From Phaeodactylum tricornutum CCAP 1055/1 (lineage: Eukaryota; Bacillariophyta; Bacillariophyceae; Surirellales; Neidiaceae): a stretch of 64,000 bases of DNA. The notes below the pieces were generated by a model. It did not search any database. It was not told the DNA's origin and saw only the letters and a list, made by a program, of their open reading frames with translations. Location of the stretch: assembly GCF_000150955.2 (NCBI RefSeq), contig NC_011693.1:62001-126000 (forward strand). The letters run 5' to 3'. The first letter of the stretch is position 1. Each line of letters begins with the position of its first letter. This document shows positions 53,099 to 63,300 of this stretch, piece after piece. Position numbers and translations under genes: made by a program.

Positions 53099-54859
53099 AT
53101 GACACAACATCAAAAGGAACGGGGACCGCTCCATTCTACTCGCTTAGGACGCGTCCAACCACCGGCTAGAGTACCTCCACGAGACTTTTCCCTTGTTGTC
53201 ATCGACACGTGGTTACTTTGTAGAGCGAACGGAGCGTCAACGGACGCAACGACTAAGCGCAACAACACCACGTCGTCGCTGTCATCCCGGGCCTCCGCGG
53301 TTGACCCTAACGCTACTACTGCCGACCCATACAAAGTCTATCTTTGTGTCGCGTCCTGTTGGAGTGCCATAACGTGTACGGGAAGTGGTCTCGATCAAGT
53401 GTGTGTCACCAACAGTCATCCCTACACATCTCCGCCTCCACCGTGCACCGACAGGATGAGCGGTGACATTCCTGGGCCAATTTCCCACGGCAGTTCCGCT
53501 GACGGTACCAGCAGTACGTCACACTTTTCATCCCCGCACAAGGCGCAACAAATGGCACAAAATTTCGCCCAATCCGCCTCCAAAACACTGCAATCGTGGA
53601 CGACACGAAAGTACACTCTACCGGATAAGAATGTTGCCTCGCAAGTGCTCATGTACCGGCAATTGCTCCACACTCAATGCCGCGTCGGCCTTAAGCTTTC
53701 CCGTCCCTACCAAGGCACCCCCGCACAAGTCGCCGTTAAGGATATGCCCTGGTGGAATCCGGGGATGTTGGAAAGCCTGCAAATGATCATTAGCTACGAC
53801 AATCTCGTTCAACGACTGTGGCTCGGTGGTGCCATTGAACCCTTTGCTGTACGCGACGGCCGTGGGATAGACAGCGACGTCGAAACATACTTAGACGAGG
53901 CCGGTATGCCCCCAATTCCTCATGACTTTTGGGTTCACCGCGTAGGCTTTCAACAGCCGGATCCCGTGACGGACTTTCGATCTGGCGGAATTCTCTCCTT
54001 GGCTCTCATGGTGCACATTGTGGAGTCGTGTCCGCACATTCACCAGCGCTTTACCCATGGCGACGCTTCGGTCCTACCTTTTGGTATCACCAGCATCAAC
54101 GTCACGGATATGATGGCGGGATTTCTCATGTTGGCCAAAAAGGTAGACCGCATGGATGCTTTGCTGTCGCAAAAACCGTTTTGGCGCATGTTTGCCGATC
54201 CACACTCCTTGCTCGCCTGTCAAGAATTGGCGCTCGACATTCTGGCCGACGTTGTGGTGGAACTGCAGAAAACCCGAGAAGCGACGGAAACGTCGGAACG
54301 AGTCAAAGTTACCGTCTTTGATTTTGCCTGGATTCTGGAACAAACTACGCACCGTGTGGAACACGATCTGCTGGGTGCCGGTCCCAAAAGCGTACCCGAA
54401 TTGCGGGCCATCTATGGCCGACTCAAGGCATCCTACCAGGTCGCGTTGCAAGCCAAGATTGATCCGGATGCAGCCACGAGAAGTCCAGTGAATGCAACGG
54501 CGACCAATGCGCGTCGCGCCTTTTCACCCCAGGTCACATCCTCCTTGGCCGGTGCGGCCCAGTTGGCTGGTGGTGTCTGGAACCGGTTCAAAAGCAACCC
54601 CGCAGAGGTATCATCAACGAATACCACTCCCGTGACCCAGCCTACCGCTGTGGCCATTCCGCCGACGGCTTCCGGAACGCCACGGAATCAAGTTTCCAGC
54701 AGTCTTTCTACAGGGCCGACTGACGGATCCGCTCCGGAAGTCGATTCGACCGAACCGGATGACTCGGATTGGGTTGGAACCGACATTCGGTCCGTCACGG
54801 ATGGAGTGGAAAATTTTAGTATAACCGATGATGACGAAGAAGATAACGACATGCTATAG
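53099..54859 (+). CDS. ELMO/CED-12 domain protein
   Basis: Single exon, 586 residues from the ATG at 53099; an ATG at 53456 would remove a poorly conserved Ser/Thr-rich N-terminus (about 119 residues) and is a fair alternative. The ELMO domain lies at about 265-440: FWVHRVGFQQPDPVTDFRSG then GILSLALMVHIVESCP matches the family core (GFQg.dP.tDFRg.G.l.l..l..f), followed by PFGITSINVTDMM. ELMO proteins are regulators or GAPs for Rac/Arf-type small GTPases in actin and trafficking. The C-terminus is Ser/Thr/Pro-rich and ends in a strongly acidic tail (about 570-586). Confidence 0.85.
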   Translation: MTQHQKERGPLHSTRLGRVQPPARVPPRDFSLVVIDTWLLCRANGASTDATTKRNNTTSSLSSRASAVDPNATTADPYKVYLCVASCWSAITCTGSGLDQVCVTNSHPYTSPPPPCTDRMSGDIPGPISHGSSADGTSSTSHFSSPHKAQQMAQNFAQSASKTLQSWTTRKYTLPDKNVASQVLMYRQLLHTQCRVGLKLSRPYQGTPAQVAVKDMPWWNPGMLESLQMIISYDNLVQRLWLGGAIEPFAVRDGRGIDSDVETYLDEAGMPPIPHDFWVHRVGFQQPDPVTDFRSGGILSLALMVHIVESCPHIHQRFTHGDASVLPFGITSINVTDMMAGFLMLAKKVDRMDALLSQKPFWRMFADPHSLLACQELALDILADVVVELQKTREATETSERVKVTVFDFAWILEQTTHRVEHDLLGAGPKSVPELRAIYGRLKASYQVALQAKIDPDAATRSPVNATATNARRAFSPQVTSSLAGAAQLAGGVWNRFKSNPAEVSSTNTTPVTQPTAVAIPPTASGTPRNQVSSSLSTGPTDGSAPEVDSTEPDDSDWVGTDIRSVTDGVENFSITDDDEEDNDML

Positions 54860-54939
54860 TATATTTGAGTGTAATACTCATTGTCCAGGACACATGCCTA
54901 TCTTTTTATTTTTGTGGCGAATCAAAAGCCAAATACTGA

Positions 54940-56127
54940 TCAGCTTTTGCAGTTGAGGTTCGACTGTGTACACGTAATGCATTCTTCAACGGATGCTGTC
55001 TGGAGTTGTGCCGTAATGTGCTGAAGCTTGTGTTTTTGGCACACTCGGTTCACATCCCGGAGTGCTTGGTCGACGTGTCCGTCAACGGCCGACGCGTGTA
55101 GACTCACAACCGTGACGCCGTCCGAAATGCACCAAATGTGCAAATCGTGTACTTTCGTGAGCGATTCCAACTCAGAGAGATCGTCGTAGACGTCCTGCCA
55201 CGATACGTGCGGGGGTACTTCCTCCAACAAGACGGCAATCGACGAACGTAAAACGCCGAGCGTGGAATAGAAGACCAGTCCACAAAACCCGAGCGTGCAG
55301 ATGGGATCCACAATCGCCCACGACGGCTTGAGCCAAATAACGATTCCGGCAATGAGCACGGCGACCGATTGGGCCAGATCGCCCAGAACGTGCAAATACG
55401 CCGCGTGTAAGTTCACGTTCCGGGCCTTGTCGGGCACAGCTTCGTCGTTGTGAATGACACAGTGTTCCACATCACCGTTGGTGCTTTTCGGCAACAAAGC
55501 GGACGATTCCGTGGCTGGGTGTACGTGATCGTGATGATGATCGTGACCGTGCGAATCCCCGTAGCTCGGCAAATGTACGTGATGCTCTCCCAACACCAAG
55601 GCCAAGACAATGTTGACGCATACTCCAATTGTGGCGATACCACTCATGAGCCGACCATCGACATTCAAGAGCTCCTCCGCGGCATCATCCTGCATCACAA
55701 TGTGATACAATCGTCGCGACGCCTCACTCGCGAGTCCGACACAGACGATTGCAAGCGAAACCATGGAGAAGAGCGCTGCCAGTGATTCGGTCCGCTGGAG
55801 TCCGTACGTATGGGTTACAGTAGACGGCATACGCGCCAGATAGTTGGCGACAATGGCAATCGCGAAACTTGCCGTGTCGGCCAACAAGTGGGCAGCGTCG
55901 GACAAGACCGCCAACGAACCAGCCCAGAAGCCCCCGATGACTTCAATGGTCATGAAACACAAACACAAAACGGTGGCTGTTTGGAGACGACGCAGCACTT
56001 GTAGGCGTTGTTGCTGTGCCGCATTATGTGAACCCGAGTCCGAGACCCCGTCCAGAGTCGGTGATGGCGTTGGGAGGCCTTTCTCGTGGTGGCTGCTACA
56101 ATTGTGCTCGTGGTCGTGATCGTGCAT
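54940..56127 (-). CDS. cation diffusion facilitator zinc transporter (ZnT2/3/8-like)
   Basis: Single exon, 395 residues. The N-terminus is His-rich (MHDHDHEHN). Six membrane helices carry the zinc site: SDAAHLLAD in helix 2 (H80, D84) and LHVLGD in helix 5 (H246, D250), the paired His/Asp ligands of the Zn-specific CDF group. The loop between helices 4 and 5 (about 182-203) is His/Asp-rich, as in vesicular ZnTs. The C-terminal cytosolic domain has HDLHIWCISDGVTVVSLHA, typical of the dimerising fold. It exchanges Zn2+ for H+ into vesicles or out of the cell. It is tail-to-tail with the ELMO gene, 80 bases apart. Confidence 0.94.
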   Translation of the reverse strand: MHDHDHEHNCSSHHEKGLPTPSPTLDGVSDSGSHNAAQQQRLQVLRRLQTATVLCLCFMTIEVIGGFWAGSLAVLSDAAHLLADTASFAIAIVANYLARMPSTVTHTYGLQRTESLAALFSMVSLAIVCVGLASEASRRLYHIVMQDDAAEELLNVDGRLMSGIATIGVCVNIVLALVLGEHHVHLPSYGDSHGHDHHHDHVHPATESSALLPKSTNGDVEHCVIHNDEAVPDKARNVNLHAAYLHVLGDLAQSVAVLIAGIVIWLKPSWAIVDPICTLGFCGLVFYSTLGVLRSSIAVLLEEVPPHVSWQDVYDDLSELESLTKVHDLHIWCISDGVTVVSLHASAVDGHVDQALRDVNRVCQKHKLQHITAQLQTASVEECITCTQSNLNCKS

Positions 56128-56527
56128 GATTGGTTTTTAAAAACAGAATAACACGGCTAGAAAAGAGCAACACAATTACGATGACCTAATGGAAAGGCAG
56201 GTAGCCGGATCCAATCCACAACGACGGTCACTGAAGTTGTTGGGAGCGAAGGTTGGATGTACAGCAAACTGAATATCCGTAATTGCAAGGCGGAAAAGTA
56301 CTGGTTAACGCGGTAGTGGGGTCGAGCATTGTCTTGGGAAAAAGATTTGGAAATCGGGATCGTTCTTCTTCTAATTCCAATTTAAACTCGTATGTTTAAA
56401 TGCTTTTCCAAACTTTATAGTCAAAGCAAGGTAGACTACCACTTTGCACTAGTCTACAACCGAAAGCTGCTTTATGTACACAGTATTTAGGTTTATTACC
56501 AAATCTAGGGTGCGGCTACTACTGGAA
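56128..56527. other. intergenic
   Basis: 400 bases between the zinc transporter start and the 3' end of family member B; both genes are on minus. It holds the zinc transporter promoter. No gene seen. Confidence 0.5.
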
Positions 56528-57415
56528 TCATGCAGCCGCTGCAGTATCTTTGTTTTCGGCATCCCTACATGTGTCTGTAACTTCTTTGACGGCGACTTGC
56601 AAAAGGCGCAGTCTCTCGTGGGATTCTCCTGCTTCCAGAAGTTTCCCACTTTCCATTTGGGCCCTGATCATAGTATTCAGTATGCAGACCGAGAGCAAGG
56701 CCACATTTTCAGCTTTACCGAGATGTCCTTCGGATCCCCACCAACGCTGGTTGTTCGCTGCCGTGATCGTTTCCGCGAGTGCAGCATACGCCAGCTCGGC
56801 CGATCGGCACGATGCCGTTCGGCAGCGTTGTGCACGAGAAGACTGAGACGTGATCCTCGACAAACACAGCTGTGCGGTGGCAAAATTGTGCAGGACCATT
56901 GCGGCATCGAGGTCCAAGTCTCGTTCGCACTCGTCAAAATCTTCCACTCGGATCGGAAAACACGGTAAGGAGACAACCGCAGGACTGGTTCCGGGGTGCT
57001 GGTGCCACAGGAACGGTACCCTCACGGAGACCACTCGATCTCTACCAATAGTTTCCACGAAGGACCCGCCACGCTCAGGATTCGCTCGCGCCATTCGCCG
57101 ATTGGCCTTGCCCATTACAGCGTTGTTACGCTGATGATACCAGATTGCACGGGTATCCATTTGAAAATCCGGCGAGGAACACTGATAGGAAAAGTCTCTC
57201 ATAACGGTGACGGCGTCTCTTAAAGTCTCGACCGCTTGCGAGTAGGCGTGGCGCTCCAGGAGTGAAACACCGATGTTGCTCAAAGCAAGAACGCATCTGT
57301 AGGCTTGCCAGTATTCAGGAGGTCGTCGAGTCTGAGTTTTCTCCATTTTGGTGGGGGCTGTGCACAATTGGTCTGGACGAAAAATAAGAATGCCGAAAAT
57401 GGGTATTAGACGCAT
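56528..57415 (-). CDS. unrecognised helical-repeat protein, member B of a two-gene family
   Basis: 295 residues from the ATG at 57415; an ATG at 57346 (MEKTQTRRPP) is an alternative. It aligns with the product of 42970-43761: LSNIGVSLLERHAYSQAVET, LPCFPIRVEDFDECERDLDL, AMVLHNFATAQLCLSR and ILNTMIRAQMESGKL are matching blocks, and both end in an Ala run. Member B has a longer N-terminus and a longer middle (about 90-150), which is Arg/Asn-rich. No targeting signal is seen. Function unknown. The clear conservation of the central PCFPI block between paralogues suggests a functional or folding role. Confidence 0.75.
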   Translation of the reverse strand: MRLIPIFGILIFRPDQLCTAPTKMEKTQTRRPPEYWQAYRCVLALSNIGVSLLERHAYSQAVETLRDAVTVMRDFSYQCSSPDFQMDTRAIWYHQRNNAVMGKANRRMARANPERGGSFVETIGRDRVVSVRVPFLWHQHPGTSPAVVSLPCFPIRVEDFDECERDLDLDAAMVLHNFATAQLCLSRITSQSSRAQRCRTASCRSAELAYAALAETITAANNQRWWGSEGHLGKAENVALLSVCILNTMIRAQMESGKLLEAGESHERLRLLQVAVKEVTDTCRDAENKDTAAAA

Positions 57416-58646
57416 TTTGAGAGGTATGCGTACGCTCCGAATGCTCAAAATCGGTTCCGGATCTACTGGTTATCGCGTGGAAGCAGAAGAGTGGTCTCGT
57501 ATTTGTTTCTGAGCCTCTCAATACTGTCTCTATATTTAAGAACTGGAAGCTGAGAATCTCGATGGTGCGAAGTATGTCGGGGTCTATAACTTGAAGGTCA
57601 GTCTTGAGACTGACGATTGATTCGACTGCTGACAAAGATTTAACAATGAAATGGATCTTATCATTCTCATCTTATCAGTTTGTTCCTGACGTCTGAATCT
57701 ATTATTCATGGCATCAATTTTTGCGACCAGCGCTGACATCGTATCCTTAAGAAACTGGTTGTACATTTCAATCTCACCAAATTTAGGATGACCTCCTCAT
57801 ATTTAGAGAGATTATGTATACTGGTAGTCGTATTTGTACAGGCCTTCCAGTACCTCAATGAGAGAGCACGACCAACAATTTCTCGTTCACAGTCATAGAT
57901 ACTAGGAGCGCAGCGGAATAGCTTTCGAAACCGAAACGATACATTATAGACATGGTACTTTATCAAAGGAAATGAGTGGTTATTTATTGACATTCTATTT
58001 GACAAATAAAATGGCCTTACAGTTAGCTCAGAAACATTCCCCCAGAAGCACGTTGCTTAATTCGGAGAACCACTGCTGGTACCGTTCGAGCTTCTCGCTT
58101 CAAATTCGCTCATGCTCATTTTGTTATTTGGAGTTGCCTTGCTGTTAGTTTACCAGCGGATAATAAAGGACGATAGGATGGCTGGGTTGTCTTCGTTGCA
58201 TTTTGACTTCCAAACGCGTTTTTGAAAGAACAGGCAGACAGACTATTGGCCAGTGACGGTTAGTGGACTGCCCGAGGTAGACCTACGGTGTAGTAGTTTG
58301 TCCAATCCAGTTTTCTTTCAAGTCCATGATGGCTCTCCGCTTACAGTCAACAGTAAGGACAATTCCTTTTTAACTACAAAAGCAAATTTTACCGCCCTTC
58401 AATCATTTAGCACCGCGAACCTGATGCAACATATTGTAAGGTTCAATAACATTTCCTGATTTATCTTGGCTACTCATTGCTTGACACCGACTACCAGTCG
58501 CAAAAAGTAAGTTTACGCATATTCTAGGAAGCAGCTAAGGTGGGCGAGGCTAATATTTAAGATTCTGTTGTAAACTTGTAAACCTGGATTATTCATTTGC
58601 TGTAGCAGGATGTCTTTTATGCATTGTAAAGATGAGCTGGATTGGC
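57416..58646. other. intergenic with motif copies
   Basis: About 1.2 kb. Exact CTTACAGTTAG lies at 58016-58026, and two overlapping near-copies at 58340-58357. Minus-strand ORFs of 99 and 60 residues (57706-58005 and 57584-57766) are in different frames and unrecognised; one contains a short heptad-like helix. Confidence 0.45.
58016..58026. promoter_or_regulatory. exact CTTACAGTTAG palindrome
   Basis: Exact match to the recurring palindrome in an intergenic region. Confidence 0.35.
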
Positions 58647-58997
58647 TTACAACTGTCCGTTTTGCGAGTAGTGGTCATCCTTGTCGTTCGACTTGCTCCA
58701 GGGATTCTTGAGCTCTTCGTGGTGATCGACATCTGGGTTGCTGTACTTGTCCATGCGTTCCTCCTTACTACCGCTGTGTTCACGCCGGCTCTGTAACAAC
58801 TCTTGCTGTGCTTCCCACATCTCGTCGTGTTTGTCCTGACCTCCGCGTTGGCCCTTCCAGCCTTCCTGATTCTGACCGGCTTCACCAGTCATGGAAAGGC
58901 CGAGAGTTGGACGCGAAAGAGAAAAGCTTGGGGTGAAACCTTGCGTTAGAGAAACGCAGGCAATAAGAGCAAGGATGGTTGCGATGATCGTCTTCAT
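58647..58997 (-). CDS. small exported or plastid-targeted protein, unrecognised
   Basis: 116 residues. The signal peptide MKTIIATILALIACVSLTQG is followed by FTPSFSLSRPTLGLSM, a Phe-led, Ser/Arg-rich stretch typical of diatom plastid preproteins. The mature part is very hydrophilic: Gln/Gly/Lys-rich (GQNQEGWKGQRGGQDKHDEM), then a helix and a Lys/Asp/His-rich tail. It has no Cys in the mature part and no known domain. Low-complexity hydrophilic composition suggests an intrinsically disordered, perhaps stress-related, protein. Confidence 0.65.
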   Translation of the reverse strand: MKTIIATILALIACVSLTQGFTPSFSLSRPTLGLSMTGEAGQNQEGWKGQRGGQDKHDEMWEAQQELLQSRREHSGSKEERMDKYSNPDVDHHEELKNPWSKSNDKDDHYSQNGQL

Positions 58998-60371
58998 GGT
59001 TGGCTGCCTGTGATGTTAGGTGGAAATTTGTCGGGCCGCAATAATTCTGATATTGTGAATAGGAGACGTCTTCCGACTAACTTGCCATTAAAAGCCCACG
59101 ACCTACACCGACACACAACGAGATTCCAAGAGCTGTCATCAAATTGGAGTTCCAATTCTCGATCGTCTTAGGAATGGCGGATCGCTTCGCATTGAACGTA
59201 TCTTTGTCTCCTTTTCTTTCGACAGCGATCGTAAGAAATCTAATGGTATCGGGAAATTAATGTTAACTGTAAGCCGATTTGCTATCGAGTTTGGCAATAG
59301 GCTCTGAACCAGAGCAAGAAACAGATATTGTCAAACTGTAAGCGAAACCCGTTCTCCATGCAGGAACACTACCCGACACTATCTAACTGTAAAATATGCT
59401 TTGATCGATCGTCGTTTGTCGTGGCACTTGGATTTTCGTAGTCCTCGGATTGTCACAGGTTCTGCCCGAAATGTCGATTCCAATATCGCGGCTACTCGTT
59501 GCACAAGCAGGACAGCTTGGAACAATGAACAGACTAACGTAAAAAAACATTGCTTTTGATGGCAAAGCAATTACCGATGCATTTCTATCGGAGTCCGGCC
59601 CCTTTCAGCCGCTTACAGTTAGCCACAGGACAAACAGAGATTGCAGGTGTACATCCTGGCCCTTCAAAAACATTCTCTCTGCTATTGATCGGATTAGTGG
59701 TTGCCGCTATTTTACGACAAGAATCGGGAAACGTCACTTGTATTGCAATCGCATTCCGACAAAGTGCATATTTTGAAATCCGGTTTCGTAAGCCACTCCG
59801 CACGGTAAAAGCGTGGCGGGCTACCAGACGAAATTCCCAATCTACCTATGCTGTTGATTGAGACTGTCAATTGACTGGTAGCTTTCATCTTAGTACAATG
59901 CTCACTATGGATCTTATCATCCATCAACTTCCTGCTAATAGCAAACAAATTGGCAGACATATGGTAATCTAGTAGGTTTAGGTGTACAAAAATACAGGGT
60001 GATATTATATAGATCGCTGGGAAAAGTTTGTAAGGTATGCGCTTTCTCGCAAGTGAGAGCCCTTTTCAAATTTGAGTCTTGCTTACAGGTAGGGTCGTAG
60101 CCTTTCACGGGAAGAGTCGCAGCAAGATCGAAAGCATTTTCGAACGCTGGAATACATTCGTATCGAATGATCTGAAAAGAAGGCGACGCTTTGTCTGCTG
60201 TTCACTGTATAAAAACACTCTCTATTAGCATGGCAACATTGTTTCAACTAAACATTTAAAACAGACCTTGCCTCTGTAAACTTCGCAGCGCGGAAGAGAG
60301 TATAAACTCTGGTGGACGGGGGTCGGGTGAGGATTCCTTGCCCCCACTCATTTGTTTCCCCCCATTGCACA
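58998..60371. other. intergenic upstream of the BEACH-type gene, with four motif copies
   Basis: About 1.4 kb. The recurring palindrome occurs four times within 360 bases: TTAACTGTAAG (59263-59273), CAAACTGTAAG (59332-59342), CTAACTGTAAA (59393-59403) and exact CTTACAGTTAG (59612-59622). ORFs of 60-103 residues on both strands are not credible. Confidence 0.5.
59263..59622. promoter_or_regulatory. cluster of four palindrome copies
   Basis: Four copies or near-copies of CTnACwGTnAG in 360 bases, upstream of the BEACH-type gene. Confidence 0.4.
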
Positions 60372-63300
60372 ATGGTTCGTTCCGACGATGAAAGTGATTT
60401 CGATCAGAACGGCGAGCCTCCAATCAATCCTTTCAGTGCTTCTAACTGCGAACCCCATTCCTCTGCTGCGTCTGCACTGAAAGAAGATTCGTTTCAACTT
60501 TCTGAGCGAAGTGCTGCCATTGTTCGAGCCGCTAAAGCTGCGGGACACAAGCGATCGGATTCGATGCTCTCCGGGGACGATGACAGCGATTTCGGGGAAG
60601 CTTCGTCTACAGATCGAACCGGACGAAACGCTTCGTTTGCGTACATGGAAGAGGCTTCTATGGAAGCATCGCTGCTAAATCATCTGTCGGAAGACGCTTC
60701 GGCTATGGAGAGCACTCGTGGGGGGACGCTACGGCCAATGGTGACGAAATTATCTCCAAGTGGAAGACTAGGTCGAAGGCGAACAGAAATTCTATCATCT
60801 GATGAGGTATTGGTGGGAGGAGATCTGGAAGGAATAAGAAAAGCTCCCAGCAACGACCTTGACGCAAGCTATGTAGAAATGGACTTTGCTCTTGGAGACG
60901 CGTTGCCGTCGCCTTATGACACAAGTGAAACATTTCCGATAAGAGAAACTTCGTTGATGACCTCCACTGAAATAGACGATAATGGACCAAAGAACGTACA
61001 AGCCAAAGCCCCTGTAGTGGTTGATATCGGCCAGATCGGAGTTCCGAATTCTTTGTCCCCTTCGTCGTTGGAACCTACATACGAGATCCTTAAGGCGTAT
61101 CGGATAATTGATGACCGTACTGTCAGTGATGATATTTTGCCCGGAGCGGAGGCAAAAGTACTCTGCAGCCTTTTTGATGGTTTTTGCTGTCCACCTCTGG
61201 AGCTCGACTCGGCTCGAGCAATTCTGAAGATGGAAATGAGTCGAATCTATTCCAAAGACGTCTCAATTCCAATTCCCGAACAACCCGTCATACAAATGTT
61301 GGAAAAAGATAATCGTGTTGTTTCTTTACTGTTATCGGGAGTTGAGCCAAGTCCCGCGATACTGCAACTTCCACTGCATTTTGCTGCTTCCTTTTTGCGA
61401 ATTCTGGTTCGATTGCTTACACATGAAACAGACCCAGAATACAATCAAACTTGCTTTTTGATTGAAAAAGACGTTTTTATTGACCGTGGCAGCCTAGAGT
61501 CACCACCAGTACACCCAGACCACTTTACTTCTCGACCACATATGCTCTATAGCTCAGCTCGATTTCAATGTGTGAACGCGTGGAAGGCTCAGAAGAGAGA
61601 GCTTGTTTCAGACTCACAAATTGCTGTAGAGAAGGTTTTAGATATATGGGAACAAGCAGCGGCAACGCCATCGTGTGCATTGTTGCTGGGACCATTGGGA
61701 CGACTACTAGGTGTCCTAGGGGCTGCTGGGGTCAACGCAAAGACGATTCGGCGTGTTCTGGATCTGGGACAGGCTCTAGAGCTGCCCATTCTTGCACGAG
61801 TCTCAATCGTTCGGGCGCTGACGACAGCTGCTACGGGCTCATCGCGTTCATTGATACTCCCTAAACTTCCACCCGAGAATTTCTTTCTGTTTGGTCAGCG
61901 TGGGTTGAAACGAAAAATTTCAGGGTTATCAACTTGGCCGTTTCGAAATGATTTCGGAGTGGCGGTCTGGTTCCGTGCCGAGCACTTTGGCTCCTCTTCA
62001 AATGTAACTTTGATAAGCGCCAGGTCGGATGATGGAGGTGGCATTGAAGTAAGCCTCGTCCCACTTGACGAGAAGACGAATGATGTTTGCACCGTCTCAG
62101 TTTCGGTATTCGACTCTGGAAATGGAAACCTAGTCGCCCACAGTGTGAAAGTTAGTGCTTGTGTCCTCCTGCCAAGAGTTTGGTACCACCTGGCAGTTAG
62201 ACATACTCGATCGCGACTCAAGGGTGTCTTTTCGCTTTCAACTCGACAACAAGTGTCGATAATGGTTGACGGGAAGGTGATGCTTACCGCACCACTTCCA
62301 TTTCCAAGGATTTCTGACTCCGATTTCGAGAAGGAGTCGATTTTGCAGTCAAGTCTTCGGAGGGTAACTTTGCGATCGAGCTTGAACTTAACTCTTGAAT
62401 TTGGATCTCAGTTTGACGGACAAGCTGGAACAGTATATATATTTAATGACACCATCTCCGATGCCTCTTTTCGTACTCTTTTCGAGCTCTCCGGTGGAAG
62501 TTCAGGCGCTCTCAAGCGATCTTCGAGTCGAAAAAACCGCTGGGATTCACGGCGCAGTGAAATCGTTCGAAAGTCAAAAGCGCTCGATATGAAGACATTA
62601 AATGATGAAGCCGACGAACTTGTTGTTAGTCAACGAAAGAAATCAGGTTCTCGGCAAAAGGAGATGAAAGCTCGAGTAGTCGATCTTCTTGAAGCCGACG
62701 AAATAGACGACAATGAGCTAGCCCTCGAGTTGCAAAACCCTTCATTCGGCTCCAAAATCTTCGTTGTCTGGGACCCAGAAAGAGTAACTGATTCTTGTTT
62801 AGCAATAGAGCTACACGTAGGTGCACATGTTCAGCTGGAACAGGCATATCGGTGGTTCTCTAATTCTGCGCAAGACGTCATATCTTATCTTGGTGGCATG
62901 CAGCTAAGTGTTCCTCTCTTCCGGTCTCTTTTGTCAGATAGGGCTACGGTTACTCACGAGTCGCAGCGCTTAGAACTGGCGTTCGGATACTCGCTTCAGA
63001 GCCTTGTGGATTTGATATCGTCTTGCGTGAAAGATCACGATGAAAACGCAAGAGAACTACTTCGGTGTGGAGCCCTGGACGTGTACGAGCATGTCTTAAC
63101 TACCTGCCGAAATTCGTTTTTAAGCAAACCAGACGAAGGATCTGTGTTTCAAGCACTGAATTCGAACGAAACAATTGCCAATTCATTCGTTTTGTCGCTT
63201 CTTCGACTGCGATCTGCTTGTGAGCACTATGTTGGCCTCGAGGCGAAAATCTTTTCTAGATTTTTGTTCAACTTCGGACTTTGGATCGGGACATCGACAA

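Noticed and set aside
57584-58005. Two overlapping minus-strand ORFs, one with a coil-like helix
   Set aside because: Different frames, no family; too short to call a gene or a relic.
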